From positions 14,445,001 to 14,509,000 of the forward strand of contig CM077594.1 in NCBI GenBank assembly GCA_039654915.1: 64,000 nucleotides of DNA, written 5' to 3'. The notes beneath the pieces are model-generated. The model did no database searches, was not told where the DNA came from, and saw only the letters and a program-made list of their open reading frames with translations. Position numbers and translations under genes: made by a program. The DNA is from Aquilaria yunnanensis. Lineage: Eukaryota; Streptophyta; Magnoliopsida; Malvales; Thymelaeaceae. Positions 1 to 11,085 of the stretch are shown piece after piece. Each line of letters opens with the position of its first letter. Positions within the stretch are counted from its first letter, which is position 1.

Positions 1-2135
1 CAGTGACTATTCATTCCCACAACAAAAGAATGATGATGGTAAGAACAATAACAAAACTACAGATACCCAAACAAAGTAGCAGGACAAGCAAAAAACTACA
101 CAAAAAAAACCTAAGAATAGAGACGATTCATCCAAAATCGATGATAAGGCCAATGATTAGTGGAGTGAGAGGAGAAGACAAAGGATCAGTGGATCGGCGC
201 CTCAATTATGGCTGAAATTGAGTGTTACCAGTAGGATCGCCAGTGAGAGAGAGAGAATTTCATTTGCAGAAAGGATACAAACAAGACATACAAATTTCAT
301 TTGCCCTTGCTCCATGGAGCTCCACCAAAGCTCCAAACCCCGCCCCGTTTTATAAAACATCACAGACAGATCATGACCTGATCTGCCCCAAAACTAGTGG
401 ATCATTTAAAAAAACCCACTCCATCGAAGCGGATTAGAGTAAAGCTCCACCAAAGCAAGGCTCCATACCCATCCCTAGTAAAAATCCAACCTTAAGTGAG
501 AAATTCAAATTAAAAACGCAAAGAAAGAAAAAACAGCAAAGCATGGGGTTGAACCTAACGAACCAAAACAACGGCTAATCGTTCGTATAGGTTTTTAAAC
601 AACACAAAAAAGAACATGCCTGATCGTGTTTTGTTTGTTGTAATCAAATAAACCAACTCGTTTGTGAACATAAATGAACGAACATAGACTTGTTTGTGTT
701 CGTTGGTTTAAATTAATAAACTAACATAAAAAAACTTCCACATAACGGTTCATAAACAGCTTACCGAACGTTTTATTCATTTACAGCCCCTAGCAAATAA
801 GAGAATTTGATAAAATAGCCAAAAAGATGAAATGCAGAAAATAAAGGTTTGAAAGAGTATTTTTATTTTTAATTTACTTTAATAGTATATATACAAGCTT
901 AGTTTTTTACCCGCACCACCTTGTAGCAGGTTTTTTTTATAAATTTATCATTAAAAAATGTTAATAATAAATAATTAAAAAACTCTCAGTCATAGATTAA
1001 TGTTAATTAATTAAAAGTTTACTTTATTTTAATTTTGAGCTATACTTTCTTCATATTATGTTCTTATTATTAAAATGATCAGATATAATCAAAACATAAC
1101 ATTATGAAACATAACATTGCATGCTTTGAAATGATGGATATTTTTCTGTCATTAAGGAATAATTTTTTTAAAAATTTCATCTCTTATCAATTTAAATTCC
1201 AATTTTTAAAGTAAATGAGAAGTTCAACTAAAAAATTCACTTTCAATTTGAGGAATTATGGACCAATTATTTTATTAAATTATAGAGTTTTTTAATAAAA
1301 TAACTCATGCTACAAAACTCAATTATCAATAATGAAAAAAGTATGATCATGACACAAAAATTATGTTCAATTTATTTTAATCAATTAGTGATATAACCAT
1401 TAACTTAATAAATATAAAAAAGCAAAAAGAAAAAAGAAAAAATGGCCAAAAAGTTTAGGCACTAAGAGAAGAAATGGAAAAGTTTTAGATATTAAAATTT
1501 TAACAACTAGTTTAAATACCCAGCATTGCTACGAAATCAAAAAAAGTTAGAAACATAAAAAAGTAATATTAATTATTTTATTTTTAAAAATTGATAAAAA
1601 ATAACATGAACCAGAATAATGTAATTTTTTGAGTTCAACATTTTTAAAGTGCAACAAAACTTGAAAAATACATGTGTTAAGATATTTGATATGATAAGGT
1701 GTCTATCCTGTCAACCCACCTAAATAATATAAATTGTTAGAATTGATATAAGACTATCGAAAAACATTTTTTCAATGGGATTTTTCTTTATATTTGATTA
1801 TATACAATAATTTAGAGAAAAAAATGGAAACAAACTTATATTATATATCCAAAACAAATTTGAAATATTATATTATCAAATTTACTAAAATATTTTTATC
1901 ATAACAAACCTAATAGGTGATAAAAATCTGATTAACCCATTTAAAGTTCTCTTAAAATAACAAAACAACCTGACCGGTGTTAATGCAAGCATAAATAATT
2001 TGGTCCAATTGATGAAAATCTAGTTTATCTAAATTATCTTGAATAAAAATAATGTAACTTTAAATTTGTTAGAATAATGGAACAATGTATAGATTAGAAT
2101 TGAACTTGGCTTAATACAAAACCATTGTAATCATA
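1..2135. other. AT-rich intergenic DNA with a probable hAT-like remnant
   Basis: No gene is recognised here; the short ORFs at 3-215 and 222-437 are basic and low in complexity and resemble nothing I know. Between about 543 and 792 the sequence has the style of a non-autonomous hAT element: it is rich in AACG/GTTCG words, and its right end reads TTTACAGCCCCTA, the complement of the common hAT-like terminus TAGGGGCTGTAAA. A matching left terminus (ATGGGGTTGA near 543) and flanking AGCAAA words on both sides are only approximate. From 793 to 2135 the DNA is very AT-rich and I see nothing in it. Confidence 0.35.
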
Positions 2136-2640
2136 CATTATCATAAAGGTATGCTTCTATAAATCTAACAATTAACAACGAATATCATGTTTGAGCAATT
2201 GCGTTAGTAGATACTGGAGTACATCAAAATTGTATTCAAGAATGATAAATACCAACCAAATATTACGAGAAAACTACTAAAGAATTATATTCAGCCAATA
2301 GTTTAAAATTAAATGTTAAATATAAACTTAGTAATGTAAAGGTTTGTAATTTAGGAGTATGCTTCAAGATGCCTTTTATCTTAGTAGAAAACTTAAATAC
2401 AAATGTAGTTTTAGGAACTACTTTTATTACGTCTTTATATCCTTTCCAAGTAATCCCATTTGAAATAAAATCAAAGGCTTTAGAAAAAAAATTAATATTT
2501 CCTTTCACTTTTCCCGTTCAAGAAAAAAGTATAAGAATATTACAAGATTCATATATTCAATATATAACTATGATTCAAGAAAAGAAAATCATTGTAGGTT
2601 TCTTAAATAAGAAACAATTTTTTTGCACTTAGAAGAAAAT
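2136..2640 (+). pseudogene. endogenous pararetrovirus protease-region fragment, copy 1
   Basis: Decayed segment of a Caulimoviridae-like polyprotein covering the aspartic protease, which in these viruses cleaves the polyprotein. A DTG tripeptide, the family active-site motif, lies in the phrase ALVDTG near 2206-2223. It is followed by a hydrophobic strand-rich stretch and, at 2369-2632, an 87-residue open stretch. In-frame stops occur before and after the DTG. The fragment begins abruptly at about 2136, where similarity to the second copy (8150-8503) begins. It leads directly into the reverse transcriptase region, which is the family's normal order. It is non-functional; the identification rests on the motif, the gene order and the duplicate copy. 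Confidence 0.6.
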
Positions 2641-4100
2641 TTAAATGAACCAATTATCCAAGAAAAAATAAAATAGATTGAAAATCAATTTTCTCAAGAC
2701 ATTTGTGTCCCCATTCCTAATGCTTTTTGGAATAGAAAAAAAAATATAGCCAATCTTCCATATATTGAACGATTCAATGAAAAACTAATTCCTACAAAAT
2801 CAAAAGCAATTCATATGAATGAAGAATTAGAAAAACTGTGCATTAAGGAAATTTCAAAATTAGAACCCAAAGGATTAATTCAAAAGTCAAAATCTCCATG
2901 GTCATGTTCTGCATTTTATGTTATGAATGCGGTAGAATTAGAAAGAGAAGCCCCAAGATTAGTTATTAATTACAAACCATTAAATAAAGTTTTAGAATTG
3001 ATAAGATATCCAATATCAAATAAAAGAGAGCTATTAAAAAAATTACATAGCGCAAAAAATATTTTCAAAATTTGATATGAAATTTGGATTTTGGAAAATC
3101 CAAATAAGTGAAAAAGATAGGTATAAAAATGGATTTAATGTTTCTTTTGCTCATTATGAAAGGAAAATAATGCCATTTGGATTAAAAAAATGCCCCCATC
3201 AGAATTTCAAAATATTATGAATGATATTTTAAATTCTATTAAAAAATTTTCAATAGTATACATTAACGTTGTCTTAATTTATTTAAAATCTTTAAAACAA
3301 CATTTCTTTCATTTAGAAAAATTTTATAATGTTATAAAAACCAATAGACTTGTAGTTTCTCAGCCTAAAATGAAATTATTCCAAACACAATTAATATTCT
3401 TAGGTCATAATATAAATCAAAGAATGATTACTCATATTTTAAGGTCTTTAGAATTTACTTCAAAATTTCCAGATGAAATCAAAGATAAAAATCAATTGTA
3501 AAGATTTTTAGGATGTTTAAATTATGTATCAGATTTTTTCCAATGCATAAAAATTATTTGTAAGTCATTGTATCAAAGATTACGAAAAGAACCCTCTAGC
3601 ATGGACAGGCGTATATATGAAATTTGTTAAATTAATAATAGAAAAAAATCAAATTTCTCCCATGTTTAAGTCTTCTTAATCCAAATGTCTTTTTAATAGT
3701 AGAAATAAATGTCTTAGATATAGGATATGGAGGCATTCTTAAACAAAGACTTCCAAATAACCCTCAAGAAAGTTTGATAAGGTTTTATTTAGGATTTTGG
3801 AATAATGCTCAGTTAAACTACTTTACAGTTAAGAAAGAAATTCTCTCTATTGTATTATATATATTAAAATTTGAAGACGATCTATATCTTAAAAAGTTTT
3901 TATTAAGAATAGATTGTAAATTCGCTAAAGAAATATTATAAAAATATATTAAAATTTTAGTATCCAAACAAATCTTTCCCAGATGGAAAGCATTATTAAG
4001 TAATTTTGACTTTGAAATCAAACAAATTAAAGGAACTTCAAATAATCTTCCTGACTTTCTCTCTCAGGAATTTTTGCAAGGAAAAATTCAAGCAAAATGA
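2641..4100 (+). pseudogene. endogenous pararetrovirus reverse transcriptase-RNase H region, copy 1
   Basis: Decayed reverse transcriptase and RNase H part of a Caulimoviridae polyprotein, most like the petuvirus/florendovirus style. Recognisable blocks in order are SPWSCSAFYV and RLVINYKPLNK (2890-2990), RYPISNK (3004-3024), a PSEFQNIMNDI block (3193-3225) and the polymerase box near 3255-3290, where the expected YIDD reads YINV, so catalytic aspartates are lost in this copy. A GHNI block follows at about 3405, then an RNase H-like region (about 3690-3960). Reading frames break at 3073, 3500 and later, so it cannot make a protein. It is continuous with the protease fragment upstream. An inverted copy of the same segment lies at 8504-10525. 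Confidence 0.8.
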
Positions 4101-5162
4101 CTTCAAATCAAGATTCCACGACTCAAAAAAATTGAATAATAACTCATTTGCGCTCTTAGCGCAAAAATCCAATGATTCAAAAGCATCACCTTCCAATTAC
4201 TAAGCAGCAGTTAAGGGAAAATCAAAATGAGATTGTTAAATCTCCTCATATGATTAAAAAGAATACACCAACTTATTATATAAAGACTAATACTTTACCT
4301 ATTTTTATTATTGAACCTGAGTATTTTAATACTCTAAATACATCGATTCAAAATATTTTTGATCAAATCCTTCAAAAGGTTTTTCCTAACAGATGATGTA
4401 TAACCCTGAACATCTTTTCAAAATAAGAGAATTTTATGAACAAATCTTGATTGACACTGATTCAGTTGAGATTATTCATAAATTTTGATAAAAAATTCTT
4501 GAAAAATTTCATATTCAAAATGTCAAATTTTAAAAAATTTTAATTCTAACTAATTTTCAACAAACCATATGGCCTTACAAGAATTTTTTGTAGAATCAAA
4601 ACCACCATCATTTACCTATTTTGATTATACTAAAGCATGGTATAATGCTTTTTATATTTGTAGCTATACTCATTCATGGTTTTTCTCTTTTAATAAAAAT
4701 TTATCTCATAATTTTTCAAATTGGTTTTGGTTCTAGTAGGATTCTTTTGGATTTGTTCAAGAATCCTTACCACAAGAAATTAAACTTGGATTCAATGAGT
4801 ATTTAAAAAAATATCCGGATTGAATAAAATAATATGATCGATTAATGAACTTTTTCATAACTTTTAGTATTCCCTGGATCGTCTCATGGGCATTTATTAT
4901 TAATAAAGATGACATTCAAACTTCTCAATTGTCACGAGAGTTCAAAATTAAATGGTGAGATGGATTTTCAATGACTTAAGCTAGTCAAGAAACTGTCATC
5001 TAATGGCTCAAAAATAGACCCACAAATGCAATGATTCAAAATACACCCATGAGTAATGATCATTTAAATTTCTTGACTAATAAATAAAAAATTCAATGAC
5101 CACTGGATTCAACTTCATCCAAGTCTAAATACAAAAGGCTTACAAAGAATTGGCCTCCCAAT
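4100..5162 (+). pseudogene. pararetrovirus region downstream of RNase H, function unknown
   Basis: Continuation of the viral polyprotein past RNase H. Open stretches at 4172-4396 and 4621-4806 are separated by stops and frame changes. The protein is rich in aromatic residues (Tyr, Phe, Trp) and Asn/Lys, and I do not recognise a domain. It is part of the same viral unit because the inverted copy (8504-10525) continues through it with the same order, the 61-residue stretch at 4621-4806 being matched by 8626-8811 on the minus strand. Its place between RNase H and the promoter corresponds to the 3' part of a caulimovirid genome. Confidence 0.5.
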
Positions 5163-5558
5163 TTGGCTCAGACTCAGATCCTAATAACCATGGAATCAAC
5201 CTCTTCATCAAGTTCAAATCATAATTGTTATAATATGAAATTCAAGACCTATTCATTGACTACCAACGAAAATGATCTTTCAGATAAGTGGACAATATCA
5301 AAGGAGATTCAAGAAATAATATTTTCTCAAAATTTTTACACACCACAAGAAGAAAAGAGATCGAATCATATCATCTTTGATCAAAAGATAGTGAGAGAAA
5401 TAAAGGTTCTTTTTCCCATCCATTCTAAAGATGACAGAAGAACCCAACTCCCATTTATTCAAGACTACTGGGAAAAGCAACTTAAAAAATATCAAAAATC
5501 AAAAAACAATCATTCTCGGATTTCAACAGAATTCAAATCTGACCATACTACTATATAA
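5163..5558 (+). CDS. 131-residue open frame in the 3' part of the viral unit
   Basis: Uninterrupted frame for about 131 residues starting at an ATG at 5163; a second Met follows ten codons later, just before a Ser-rich run. It is hydrophilic, with a charged C-terminal half rich in Lys and Gln. I do not recognise the family. It ends in the first part of the next frame (5431-5979), which holds a zinc finger, so the two may once have been one protein separated by a frameshift. Being open for almost 400 bp amid otherwise broken viral frames is mildly notable, but may be chance. Confidence 0.35.
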   Translation: MAQTQILITMESTSSSSSNHNCYNMKFKTYSLTTNENDLSDKWTISKEIQEIIFSQNFYTPQEEKRSNHIIFDQKIVREIKVLFPIHSKDDRRTQLPFIQDYWEKQLKKYQKSKNNHSRISTEFKSDHTTI

Positions 5559-5979
5559 ACTAGCTCTTTCATATGATCAAAACTCAAGAAACTTAGTTAT
5601 GTCACCCAAAGAAGAAAGAATTGAACTTTATGATGCTGCGATAACTTTGATGATTTTACATCATCATTATTCAATGTCAAGACATAAGTGTTCAGAATGC
5701 AATATGATTTTTCCCTCTGGACAAGCCCTTGGAAGACACAAATGGATTCATAGCCATGAAAGAAGGAAGACTAAAAAACAAATCGAGCATTTCATCACTT
5801 ATGGGAGAAAGAGAAAGAAAAGGCATAATCATGACGTCACCTTTAATGACATTCCACAAATGGGTGACATCTGCAATATCAATAATTCTACAAATGGGGG
5901 ACACGTCACTCCTGATAATGATCCTGTAAGTGGAAGACACATCGACACATTAATAATTCTAAAAAAACGTCATCCCTGA
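5431..5979 (+). CDS. C2H2 zinc-finger ORF upstream of the viral promoter
   Basis: A 182-residue open frame. Near 5683-5751 it encodes one classical C2H2 finger: C-x2-C, twelve residues, H-x3-H, containing FPSGQALGRH. That is one residue away from the QALGGH signature of plant-specific EPF/ZAT-type fingers, which bind DNA. A Lys/Arg-rich tail follows (RRKTKK; GRKRKKRHNH), which could act as a nuclear localisation signal. The C-terminal end overlaps the 35S-like promoter. In caulimovirids this genomic position, after RNase H and before the pregenomic promoter, holds the last ORF. Whether this is a viral ORF with a captured host finger or a host fragment joined to viral DNA cannot be decided from one copy. 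The first part (5431 to about 5575) may be a frame shadow of the preceding ORF. Confidence 0.5.
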   Translation: MTEEPNSHLFKTTGKSNLKNIKNQKTIILGFQQNSNLTILLYKLALSYDQNSRNLVMSPKEERIELYDAAITLMILHHHYSMSRHKCSECNMIFPSGQALGRHKWIHSHERRKTKKQIEHFITYGRKRKKRHNHDVTFNDIPQMGDICNINNSTNGGHVTPDNDPVSGRHIDTLIILKKRHP

Positions 5980-6060
5980 AGTATGCATTGGATTCCAACC
6001 TATTTCAAATCCAGCATCAGAGTACTATAAATAGGTGTCAGTTTATAATATCAATCAGAG
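5830..6060 (+). promoter_or_regulatory. 35S-like pararetrovirus promoter
   Basis: The palindromic TGACGTCA lies at 5832-5839 and ACACGTCA (a TGACG motif on the other strand) at 5901-5908; both resemble the as-1/TGACG elements bound by TGA bZIP factors in caulimovirus promoters. A TATA box TATAAATA is at 6026-6033, predicting a start near 6060. It lies just upstream of the coat-protein region, as expected for a pregenomic RNA promoter. Downstream, a roughly 25 bp direct repeat (near 6090 and 6150) sits in the leader. Confidence 0.6.
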
Positions 6061-6239
6061 TTTTTTCAGCTTTCTTCCCTATTTTCTTGTCTTCTTGAAA
6101 ATCTTTCTTTACTATCCTTATTAAGAGTGATCATTGTAAGATATTTTCTTGTCTGTTTGAAAATCTTTCTTTATTTTAAGAGAATTTTAATATAGTCAAA
6201 CATTTATTGTCAATATCAAAACAAATAGAAAAAATAGGG

Positions 6240-8115
6240 CAAAAATTAAAAATTAGCATTTAAAAAAATAAATATAATAAAAATAATCAAGAGAATACTA
6301 ATAATGAAAAAGATAATAAACTTAAATTGCATCAACCTATATTTAAACCATTTGAGTTAGACAAAGAAATAAAATTAAACAATAGTGAAGAAAAATTAAT
6401 TGAAGCTATTTGGAAACAATTAGGAAAACTTAAAATAAAAAATGAACCTTCCATGTAAAATTTCATTAACATGATAACAAAATATGATATAAATATATTA
6501 GAATAACAATTTCAAAATGAATTAGATTCTACAAATAAAATTAAAGGTATAGAAACAAAAAGACAACAAATAGCAAAAAATTATTATCCCAGACCAACAC
6601 CACCTGATTTACAATATAAAGAATCATAGGTTAATCAAGTGGCATATGATGGAAATGGAATTGTAGAATGGTGTATAGATGGATGTATTGAATATCAAAT
6701 AATTAATATATTACAAGAAATGACTATGTGTGTCACAACATATAAATCACAAGGCAAAATTAATCCCCAAGTAGCAAAATTATTAATAGCTGGTTTTGTT
6801 GTTCAATTAAAAGGATTGTGGGATCATGGATTAAATGAAGGATGAAAAACTCAAATTGTAACCCGAACCAAAAAAGTAATTAAAGAAGAAGGTGGACAAA
6901 GAATTAGAACTAATGTTCCAAATGTTGTTAATACATTAATAATAGTAATAATAAAAGAATTTACAGGAGATCCAAATCAATTCCAACAAATAAATTCAGA
7001 ATCATTAACAAACTTAAGATGCCCAAAATTACATGATTTCAGATAGTATAAAGATGTGTTTTTGACAAAACTATATCTAAGAAATGATTATGATTCATCA
7101 ATTTAGAAAGAAAAATTCATAGCAGGATTACCAAATTATTTGCTAAAAAGGTTAAAACCAAAATAAGAAATGAGCATAATCAAGAAATACCTAATAGCTT
7201 AACTTATAAACAATTGATAAGTTATATTAATTTAGAAGGATTAAGTTTGTGCAATGATATGAAATTAAAAAAGTAAAATTAGAAACGAATATACAGGGAA
7301 AAAAGGAATTATGAAGTTTCTGTGCTTAATACGGTTATGATAAAACAGTAGCTCCTTCATCAAGAAAGAAAAAGAAATTCAAAAGAAATAAAATTTTTTA
7401 TAAGAAACGAACATATAAAAGAAAGAATTATTCTAAAACTAATAAACCTTATAAGAATAGAACAAATAAAAAATATTTTAAAAATAAAGTAACTGTTTGT
7501 TATAAATTTAAACAAGTAGGACATTATAAAAATGAATATAAAATAAAAAATAAAATTAATAATTTAGATATATCATAAGAATTAAAAGAACAAATGATTA
7601 ATCTCTTATTATCTAATTCTGAATCAGAATTAAACCAAGATAGTTCAAGCAATATTTCAGAAGATCTAGAATTAAATATATATGAAATATATAGTAGTTC
7701 CAATAGTGATAAAAATTTTGAATCAGAAGATAGTGGATTTGAAAAATGTCAATGTTTAAACATGATTTCTTCAAACAAACAAAATTTTTTTTGAAATGGT
7801 TCTAAAAATAAAATATCCAATAGTAATAAAAGAATTATTAGAAAAGTTAAAAGATTTAATTATGCAAGAGGATACCCCTAAATCAGAAATAGAACCTTAT
7901 AAATTTTCAGATATCCTAGAAAAAATCACAAGGGAACAACACCAACCCGACAAGATTTACATAATGAAGTCAAAACTATAAAGGAAGGGATTAAAGAACT
8001 AAAAGAAGAAAATAATAAGTTGAAACGAAAAATATTAGAATTCGAAGTCCAAACAATATTAAATAAAGAAACAAAATAAAAAAAATAAAGGAATAATGAT
8101 TCAAGAAATCCAAGA
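6240..8115 (+). pseudogene. endogenous pararetrovirus coat-protein region
   Basis: Decayed capsid region of the same Caulimoviridae-like unit. The 68-residue stretch at 6639-6845 (phrases GIVEWCIDG, NILQEMTM, QLKGLWDHGL) is characteristic of plant pararetrovirus coat proteins. Further capsid-like sequence follows to about 7140, then a Lys/Arg-rich segment (7360-7490) and a degenerate CCHC zinc knuckle near 7495-7540 in which the C, G, H order is visible but two cysteines are replaced. An acidic Ser-rich stretch (7594-7794) and a coiled-coil-like Lys/Glu segment (about 7970-8080) close the region. Many stops and frameshifts. I find no movement-protein block between the promoter and this region, so the unit is incomplete at its 5' end. 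Confidence 0.7.
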
Positions 8116-8135
8116 CAAGGACACAAAAGAATAAA

Positions 8136-8503
8136 GAATTTACAAATATAATATCAAAAGTACATTATCATAAATGGTATGTTTTTATAAATCTAACCAT
8201 TAACAACGAATATCATGTTTGAGTAATTGCGTTAGTATATACTAGAGCAGATCAAAATTGTATTCAAGAAGTATTAATACCAACTAAGTATTAATAGAAA
8301 ATTACTGAAGAATTAATACATTCAGCCAACAGTTTAAAATTAAATGTTAAATATAAAATTAGTAATGTAAATATTTAAAATTCAGGAGTATGCTTCAAGA
8401 TACCTTCTATCTTAGTGAAAAACTTAAATACAAATGTAGTTTTAGTAACTCCTTTTATTACGTCTCTGTATCTTTTCCAAATAACCCCATTTGAAATAAA
8501 GAG
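8136..8503 (+). pseudogene. endogenous pararetrovirus protease-region fragment, copy 2
   Basis: Near-duplicate of 2136-2480 in the same orientation and following the coat-protein region, which is the normal order. The active-site triplet seen as DTG in copy 1 is altered here (the phrase reads YTRA), and there are other stops. Its presence at both ends of the 2.1-8.5 kb block shows that slightly more than one circular viral unit was integrated, with a repeat distance of about 6.0 kb. The copy stops abruptly at about 8503, where the sequence switches to the opposite strand of the RT region. Confidence 0.6.
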
Positions 8504-10525
8504 ACAATTGAGAAGTTGCAATGTCATCTTTATTAATAATAAATGTCCATGATACTATCTAGGAAACACTAAAAGTTATGAAAAAGTCCATTAATCGACA
8601 TATTATTTTATTGAATTTATTTTTTTTAAATATTCATTGAATCCAAGTTTAATTTCTTGTGGTAAGGCTTCTCGGAAAAATCCAAAAGAATCCTACTTGA
8701 ACCAAAACCAATTTGGAAAATTATTAGATAAATTTTTATTAAAAGAGAAAAACCATGAATGAGTATAGTTATAAATGTAAAAAACATTATACCATGCTTT
8801 GGTATAATCAAAATAGGTAAATGATGGTGGTTTTGATTCTATAGAAAACTTCTTGTAAGGCTATATAGGTTGCTGAAAATCAGTTGGAATTAAAATTTTT
8901 AAAATTCGACACATTTTGAATAGGAAATTTTGAAGAATCTTTTTTATTAAAATTATGAGTAATCTCAACTGAATCAGTGTCAATCAAGATTTGCTCATAA
9001 AATTCTTTTGTTTTGAAAGGATGTTCAGGGTTATACATCATTTGTCAGGAAAAACCATTTCAAGGATTTGATTAAAATTATTTTGAATCAATGTATTTTG
9101 AGTATTAAAAGACTCAGGTTCCATAATCAAAATAGGTAAAGTATTAGTCTTTGTATAATAAGTTGGTGTATTCTTTTTAATCATATGAGGAGATTTAATA
9201 ATCTTTTTTTATTCTCCCTTAGCTGCTACTAAGTAATTGGATGGTGAAGCTTTTGAATCATCGGATTTTTGCACTAAGAGCGCAAATAAGTTATTATTCA
9301 ATTTTTTTGAGTCATGGAATCTTGATTTGAAGTCATTTCGCTCAAATTTTTCCTTGCAAAAATTTCCAAGAGAGAAAGTCAGGAAGATTATTTGAAGTTC
9401 CTTTAATGTGTTCATTTTCAAAGTCAAAATTACTTAATAGTGTTTGCCATCTGGCAAAGATTTGGTTGGATACTAAAGTTTTAATATCTTTTTAAAATAT
9501 TTCTTTAGCGGATTTACAATATATTCTTAATAAAAACTTTTTAAGATATAGATTGTCTTCAAATTTTAATATAAATAATACAATAGAGAGAATTTCTTTC
9601 TTAACCATGGAGTAGTTTAACTGAGAATTATTCCAAAATCCTGAATGAAACCTTGTCAAACTTTCTTGAGGGTTATTCGAAAGTTTTTGTTTAAGAATGG
9701 CTTTATATCCTATATCTAAGGCATCTATGTCTACTATTAAAAAGACATTTGGATTAAGAAGAATTAAACATGGGAGGAATTTCATTTTAGGATAAGTGAC
9801 TACAAGTCCGTTGGTTTTTATAACATTATAAAATTTATCTAAATGAAAGAAATATTGTTTTAAAGATTTTGAATAAATTAAGACATCCTCAATGTATGCT
9901 ATTGAAAAATTTTGAATAGAATTTAAAATATCATTTATAATATTTAAAATTTTGATAAGACATTTTTTAATCCAAATGACATTACTTTCCATTTGTAATG
10001 ACCAAAAGGAACATTTAATTCAGTTTTATACCTATCTTTTTCACTTATTTGGATTTTCCAAAATCTAGATTTCATATCAAATTTTGAAAATATTTTTGCA
10101 CTATGTAATTTTTTTAATAGATCTCCTTTATTTAATATTTGATATCTTATTCATTCTAAAATTTTATTTAATGGTTTGTAATTAATAACTAATCTTGGGG
10201 CTTCTCTTTCTAATTCTACCATATTCATAACAGAGAATGCAAAACATGACCATGGAGATTTTGACTTCTGAATTAATCATTTGGATTCTAATTTTGAAAT
10301 TTCCTTCATGTAAAATTTTTCTAATTCTTCATTCATGTGAATTGCTTTTAATTTTGAAAGAATTAATTTTTCATCGAATCCTTTAATTCATGATAATGTA
10401 TTTTGATATTATATTTATAAATTCTTCATTTTTTTTTTCTTGTCTTGGATTTCTTGAATCATTATTCCTTTTGTTTTTTGATTTTTTTTCTTTATTTAAT
10501 ATTGTTTGGACTTTGAATTCTAATT
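8504..10525 (-). pseudogene. inverted copy of pararetrovirus RT-RNase H and flanking region
   Basis: Reverse-complement relative of about 2770-4940: the reading frames at 8626-8811, 9209-9427 and 9492-9992 (minus) match the plus-strand frames at 4621-4806, 4006-4203 and 3190-3960. In this copy the polymerase-box region reads YIEDV, closer to the family YIDD than in copy 1. At its far end (about 10385-10525) it jumps from RT directly to the complement of 8030-8168, the end of the coat-protein region. The protease segment is therefore deleted here. It is broken by stops and frameshifts. Together with 2770-4940 it forms a long imperfect inverted repeat separated by about 3.6 kb. Confidence 0.75.
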
Positions 10526-10558
10526 TTTTTGTTTAGAACTTATCAAAAGATAGGTTGA

Positions 10559-11085
10559 CTTAGACGAAGAATATTACAAGATTCATATATTCAATCTATA
10601 AATATGATTCAAAGCAACGAAAATTATTGTAGGTTTCTTAAACAAGAAATAATTTTTTTGCACTTAGAAGAAAAGTTAAATGAACCAATTATCCTAGAAA
10701 AATAAAACAAACTGAAAATCAGTTTTCTCAAGACATTTGTGCCCCCGGTTCTAATCATGGTATGAGGAAATGAAATTATCAAAACTTGGATTCTTGAGTC
10801 TTCAAATCGTCAAAATATTCAAGAAATTCATAATAAAAATAGTTCTCTGCAAATGTCTCCAACTCAATCCCAAATGAAATTTTATTCTGTAATAAATTTG
10901 ATTACTAGTTTTGAAATAGATAAAGAAACTTTAAAACAACATTATTTTGATATAAATAATTATACAAAAAGAGAATGGTTCTGAAATACTTTTGATAGTC
11001 CACATAGGATTCAAATAACAGAATCATGGTATGAGGAAATGAAATTAGTAAAAGTAAACATTCCATTTGATATTAAAATCACTTA
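10559..11085 (+). pseudogene. further rearranged pararetrovirus fragments
   Basis: 10559-10756 repeats, in plus orientation, the segment at about 2530-2715 between protease and RT. From 10757 the sequence changes to one not present elsewhere in the cluster. It is flanked by a direct repeat of about 24 bp beginning CATGGTATGAGGAAATGAAA (near 10757 and again near 11028), and it encodes a broken Lys-rich frame. It might be part of the missing 5' region of the virus, but I cannot name a domain. After about 11085 viral-like sequence is no longer apparent. Confidence 0.45.

Noticed and set aside
6034..6240. tRNA-Met primer binding site in the viral leader
   Set aside because: Only an interrupted resemblance to the usual sequence is present, so it is not called.
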